The translations under genes were made by a program, and so were the position numbers. 8,079 bases of DNA, from NCBI GenBank assembly GCA_964421755.1, contig CAYQYP010000125.1:1-8079 (forward strand). Reading direction: 5' to 3'. Position 1 is the stretch's first letter. Each line of letters begins with the position of its first letter. The notes below the pieces were generated by a model. It did not search any database. It saw nothing but the letters and a program-made list of their open reading frames with translations, and was not told the origin of the DNA. Of the stretch, positions 4,866-8,079 are shown piece by piece. Source of the DNA: CAVUUN01 sp964421755. Its GTDB lineage: Bacteria > Acidobacteriota > UBA6911 > RPQK01.

Positions 4866-7625
4866 ATGTCCGAATTTTCCCGGGAATTTCCTTCATCCGG
4901 TCCTCGACGCCCTGAGCCGGCCCAGGTTGACATACCGTACCTTCGCCGCAGACTCGGATGCGCGCTCTGGATTCTTCTGATCCTCCTGGTCTTCTTTAGC
5001 CTCGGGTGGGCCCGTTCTTTTTACACGGATTATCTGTGGTACGGAGCCCTAGGCTACCAATCCGTCCTGTTCCGGGTCGTTTCCGCCGAGGCCTGGCTCC
5101 TCCTGCTGGGACTCCTTGTCGCCGCTCTGGTCGCCGGACCGAACATCTACCTGGCCCGAAGACTTGATCGCTCGATTCCCAGCTTCGGCTCGCCGATCCT
5201 CGACCCTCAGCTGACCGCCATGGTCCCGAAGGTTCTGACGGTGGCAGTGATTGTGGCGGCGATACTGGGAGCCTTGTTTCTCGCTATGGGCTTGTCCGCT
5301 CAATGGGACTTGGTCCTGCGATTTCTGAATGGCGTTCCTTTCGGACAGAAGGATCCGGTCTTCGACCGCGATCTCTCGTTTTATATCTTCACCTTGCCCT
5401 TCCTGCAGTTTCTCCGCAGCTGGGTGCTGATTCTGATTGTCGGGCTCGCGGTCCTGCTTGCCGCTTTCTATTACGCAAGCCGCGCTTTACGAGGTGAGCC
5501 CTTCATCCTGACGCCCGGAATTCGACGACACTTCGCATTCCTTGGGGCAGGTGCGTTCGTTCTCATCGGGTTTGGCCACTGGCTCGGCCGGTACCAGCTG
5601 CTTTATTCGACACGCGGGTCTGTCCACGGAATCGGGTACACCGAAGACAACGTCTTGCTTCCAGCCCAGACGGCCCTGACCTTCCTCGCGTTGGTTGTTG
5701 CCGGGCTGATTGTGGGCGCTGCTCTTCGCAATCGATTCCGGGTGATTGCCTGGGCAGTCGTGCTCTGGATCGGAGCGTCGATCCTCGGCCAGGCGGTAGC
5801 CCCCGCACTGGTCCAGCGTTTCAGAGTGGAGCCAAATGAACTCGCCGTCGAGCGTGACTACCTTGCTAAACATATTCGGATGACCAGGCAGGCATACGCT
5901 CTTGATGGGGTTACTTCGCGAAGTCATCCGGCACTTGGGACCTTTGATGCCCGGACAGTCGCTGAAAACCAGGGAACGATCCAGAACATCCGTCTCTGGG
6001 ATGAAGCCCCGCTGCTGCAAAGTTACAACCAGATTCAATTCTTCCGTCTCTACTACGACTTCCTCTCGGTGACGACCGACCGTTACGTTGTAGATGGACA
6101 ACTGCGGCAAGTCATGCTCGCAAGCCGGGAGCTGTCGCCCGAGAAACTGCCCGCCGAGGCGCAGCGCTGGGTGAACCGCCATCTCCAGTTCACACACGGC
6201 TACGGGGCCGCCATGACCCCGGTCACCGAGGTCGCACCAGGCGGGCGGCCGGCATTCTTTTTGAAGGACGTTCCCCCCAAAGGTCAGTTCGAGCTTTCTC
6301 GCCCCGAGATCTACTACGGCCTGAAAAGTCTTCCGTTCGTGGTTGCTCCGAGCGCCATGGACGAATTCAACTACCCGGGACCAGACGGACCTGTCTACAC
6401 CCGATACCAGGGAAGAGGAGGTGTCTCCCTCGGTTCGCTGGTGCGGCGGCTGTTGTACTCCTGGCAGTTTAGAGACCTGAACTTGCTCATCTCGGGAGAA
6501 ATCCACAGGGACAGCCGGATTCAATACCGGAGAACTGTCCGGGAGCGCTTCTCTACTCTCACTCCGTTCCTTGTGCCGGACGAGAATACTTACCTCGTGG
6601 TGGCTGACGGCCGGCTGTTTTGGATACAGGACGCCTATACCGTCACCAACCACTATCCGTATTCGACCCCCTGGAAAGGGCGTCAGAATTACATCCGCAA
6701 CAGCGTCAAGGCGGTCGTTGACGCCTACAACGGTTCGATTGACTACTACGTCGCTGACCCCAATGATCCCCTCATCAGGACCTACCAGGCGATCTTCCCG
6801 GGTCTGTTCAAACCGCTCGACCAGATGCCGGCATTCCTCAGGCCGCACCTGCGTTATCCGCTCGACTTCTTCGCAATCCAAACGCACATGCTGCTTCAGT
6901 ACCACATGGAGGACCCGGTCGTTTTCTACAACAAGGAAGACCAGTGGGCTTTTCCGGTGGAGAAGTCCTTCGGGGAGACACAGGTCATGTCTCCCTACTA
7001 CATCGTGGCACGGCTCCCGGGCGAACCGAAGGAGGAGTTCCTGCTGCTGCAGCCGCTCACGCCAAACAACAGGCATAACCTGGTCGCCTGGGTGACGGCC
7101 CGCAGCGATACTCCGCATTATGGCGAGTTGTCACTCTTTCGGTTCCCGTCCGGCAGGCACGTGGATGGTCCCAACCAGGTCGAGGCGCGTATCGACAACG
7201 ACGCCGTCATTTCGGAACAGTTCACACTTTGGGGCCAGGTCGGGTCGGAAGTCTCGCGCGGTATCCTGCTCGTCATTCCGATCGGCGACGCAATTCTCTA
7301 TGCGGAACCGGTCTTCCTGAAGCCCGAGACCCTTAACTTTCCTGAACTTCGGCGCATCATCCTGGCCGACGCCGAGCGCGTCGTGATGCACCCGAATATC
7401 GACGCGGCGATGGCTGCGGTTGTGGGTGACGCGCCCGCGGTCGCCCCTCTGGCAGATGAGACCGGACCGACAGTGCCTCCCGCAGGTCCAGCGACTCGAG
7501 AGACGCCTCCGCCGCCCGCCGCCGTGGCTCCCGACGACTTGGAACAGATACGGCGCGACCTCCGGGAGGCCATGGAAAGACTGCGGCAGGCGCAGGAACG
7601 ACTGGATCGGATGAAGCCCAAATAA
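4866..7625 (+). CDS. UPF0182 family (COG1615) large membrane protein
   Basis: A 919-residue inner-membrane protein of the UPF0182 family (PF03699), whose function is not established. Seven membrane segments are visible at about residues 31-50, 73-97, 119-142, 180-203, 221-240, 266-287 and 291-314. A large domain of about 540 residues follows, likely on the outer face. It is rich in family-type sequence such as NIRLWDEAPLLQSYNQIQFF, RPEIYYG, GGVSLGSLVRRLLYSWQFRD, FWIQDAYTVTNHYPYS, YNGSIDYYVADPNDP, QPLTPNNRHNLVAW and EQFTLWGQVGSEVSRG. Residues 855-889 are a Pro/Ala-rich linker, and 890-919 a charged heptad-like helix, probably a coiled coil. Length is normal for the family. I chose ATG 4866 over an upstream in-frame TTG at 4791 because the family begins shortly before the first membrane helix. 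The Shine-Dalgarno is weak (GGGG at 4854-4857). Confidence 0.95.
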   Translation: MSEFSREFPSSGPRRPEPAQVDIPYLRRRLGCALWILLILLVFFSLGWARSFYTDYLWYGALGYQSVLFRVVSAEAWLLLLGLLVAALVAGPNIYLARRLDRSIPSFGSPILDPQLTAMVPKVLTVAVIVAAILGALFLAMGLSAQWDLVLRFLNGVPFGQKDPVFDRDLSFYIFTLPFLQFLRSWVLILIVGLAVLLAAFYYASRALRGEPFILTPGIRRHFAFLGAGAFVLIGFGHWLGRYQLLYSTRGSVHGIGYTEDNVLLPAQTALTFLALVVAGLIVGAALRNRFRVIAWAVVLWIGASILGQAVAPALVQRFRVEPNELAVERDYLAKHIRMTRQAYALDGVTSRSHPALGTFDARTVAENQGTIQNIRLWDEAPLLQSYNQIQFFRLYYDFLSVTTDRYVVDGQLRQVMLASRELSPEKLPAEAQRWVNRHLQFTHGYGAAMTPVTEVAPGGRPAFFLKDVPPKGQFELSRPEIYYGLKSLPFVVAPSAMDEFNYPGPDGPVYTRYQGRGGVSLGSLVRRLLYSWQFRDLNLLISGEIHRDSRIQYRRTVRERFSTLTPFLVPDENTYLVVADGRLFWIQDAYTVTNHYPYSTPWKGRQNYIRNSVKAVVDAYNGSIDYYVADPNDPLIRTYQAIFPGLFKPLDQMPAFLRPHLRYPLDFFAIQTHMLLQYHMEDPVVFYNKEDQWAFPVEKSFGETQVMSPYYIVARLPGEPKEEFLLLQPLTPNNRHNLVAWVTARSDTPHYGELSLFRFPSGRHVDGPNQVEARIDNDAVISEQFTLWGQVGSEVSRGILLVIPIGDAILYAEPVFLKPETLNFPELRRIILADAERVVMHPNIDAAMAAVVGDAPAVAPLADETGPTVPPAGPATRETPPPPAAVAPDDLEQIRRDLREAMERLRQAQERLDRMKPK

Positions 7626-7684
7626 GGCGGAACCGAAGCACACAGGGCAGCGACTCCCCAAGCAAAAAAACTCGGACCGCGGGG

Positions 7685-7714
7685 TTCAACGCAAGACATC
7701 TGTGTCAATATAAG
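7685..7714 (+). promoter_or_regulatory. Candidate promoter of the Tat-signal gene
   Basis: TATAAG (7709-7714) matches 5 of 6 positions of a sigma-70 -10 box. It is preceded at 18 bp by TTCAAC (7685-7690), a poor -35 box. Transcription would begin near 7721, about 20 nt before the start codon. This suggests the gene can be expressed apart from the UPF0182 gene ending 116 bp upstream, between which I see no clear terminator. Confidence 0.4.
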
Positions 7715-7727
7715 CCCTTCTAGAAGC

Positions 7728-7734
7728 GAGGAGG
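7728..7734 (+). promoter_or_regulatory. Strong ribosome binding site
   Basis: GAGGAGG lies 7 nt before the ATG at 7742. It is the best Shine-Dalgarno match on the plus strand of the window and supports a real gene start where the coding sequence is cut by the window end. Confidence 0.8.
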
Positions 7735-7741
7735 CAGAACC

Positions 7742-8079
7742 ATGAAACGTCGAGAATTCGTCGCCACCAGCGGATGCGGGCTCGCGGCACTGTTCGCATC
7801 AAACGCCACCCTGGAAGCGCAGCAAACTCCGGACGTCAGCAAACCAGCCGACAAGCCAGCCCAGGCGAAACCCAAAGGGTGGAAGGTCGAGCTCGAGATT
7901 TACGAAGCGAGAGAGGATTCCTGGTGCCACAAGAAGGGTGACCGGCTCGCCTATCCTGCCGACTGGGGCAAGGTCTGTCCCTGGCTGCGCGCCAGCCTGG
8001 ACCCGTTTGTTCGTTTGCTCGGTTCCGGCGTGACTCTTCCCTGGAAGTACGAAGGCACCCCGTACGAGAAAGTTATCGA
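7742..8079 (+). CDS. Tat-exported TIGR04076-like protein (3' end beyond window)
   Basis: The first 112 residues of an open frame that runs off the window. The N-terminus MKRREFVATSG is a twin-arginine (Tat) signal with Arg3-Arg4, followed by a hydrophobic segment (13-20) and likely cleavage after LEA (24-26). A Lys/Pro/Ala-rich linker (about 27-45) leads to a domain that resembles TIGR04076 proteins as I recall them: KVELEIYEA (48-56), Cys62-His63 and Gly66-Asp67 (CHKKGD), VCPWL with Cys79, then PFVRLLGSG (88-96) and LPW (99-101). The family is of unknown function. The paired Cys and His residues suggest possible metal or disulfide chemistry, and Tat export fits a protein folded or loaded with cofactor before export. 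That is inference. GAGGAGG and the signal peptide fix the start. Confidence 0.8.
   Translation, partial: MKRREFVATSGCGLAALFASNATLEAQQTPDVSKPADKPAQAKPKGWKVELEIYEAREDSWCHKKGDRLAYPADWGKVCPWLRASLDPFVRLLGSGVTLPWKYEGTPYEKVI

Noticed and set aside
5487..7118. A 543-residue open frame on the minus strand inside the UPF0182 gene
   Set aside because: It is a shadow of the strongly supported UPF0182 coding frame in GC-rich DNA. Its translation shows no recognisable domain, signal or repeat pattern.
7655..7686. Possible intrinsic terminator after the UPF0182 gene (cccc ... gggg with a run of seven A)
   Set aside because: The pairing is only four bases across about 20 nt, and the A-run lies inside the loop rather than as a T-run after a stem.

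Overview
The window looks like a chromosomal stretch from a GC-rich, Gram-negative soil-type bacterium. Acidobacteriota is the best guess. This rests on the mix of exported proteins (a lipoprotein phosphoesterase, a secreted SnoaL/DUF4440-like protein, a secreted concanavalin-fold protein and a Tat-exported TIGR04076-like protein) beside a UPF0182 giant membrane protein. There is no rRNA or tRNA here to settle the taxonomy.

Layout. Positions 1-299 and 1925-2214 hold two inverted copies of a noncoding element of about 290-300 bp. Each copy is itself a very long palindrome, with a stem of 61 bp or more and a 50-nt loop. Between them lies one gene, a lipoprotein with PepSY-like modules and a calcineurin-like phosphoesterase domain (457-1908, +). 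After copy 2 come a secreted SnoaL/DUF4440-like protein (2277-2747, -) and, divergent from it, a secreted concanavalin/LamG-like protein (2955-3617, +). A HEAT-repeat protein (3773-4726, -) converges on the latter and diverges from a 919-residue UPF0182 membrane protein (4866-7625, +). The window ends inside a Tat-signal protein with a TIGR04076-like domain (7742-8079, +, truncated by the window edge).

Relations. Most genes stand alone on alternating strands, so no clear multigene operon or pathway is visible. The last two genes share a strand, but a promoter-like sequence sits between them. No CRISPR array, transposase, integrase, toxin-antitoxin pair or defence gene was found.

The most unusual structure is the pair of nested palindromes bracketing the phosphoesterase gene. 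Three of the four stem arms are identical over 61 bp and the fourth differs by one base, while loops and flanks have diverged more. This could be a MITE-like or REP-like family, or a small invertible or mobile cassette. The sequence alone cannot decide between these.
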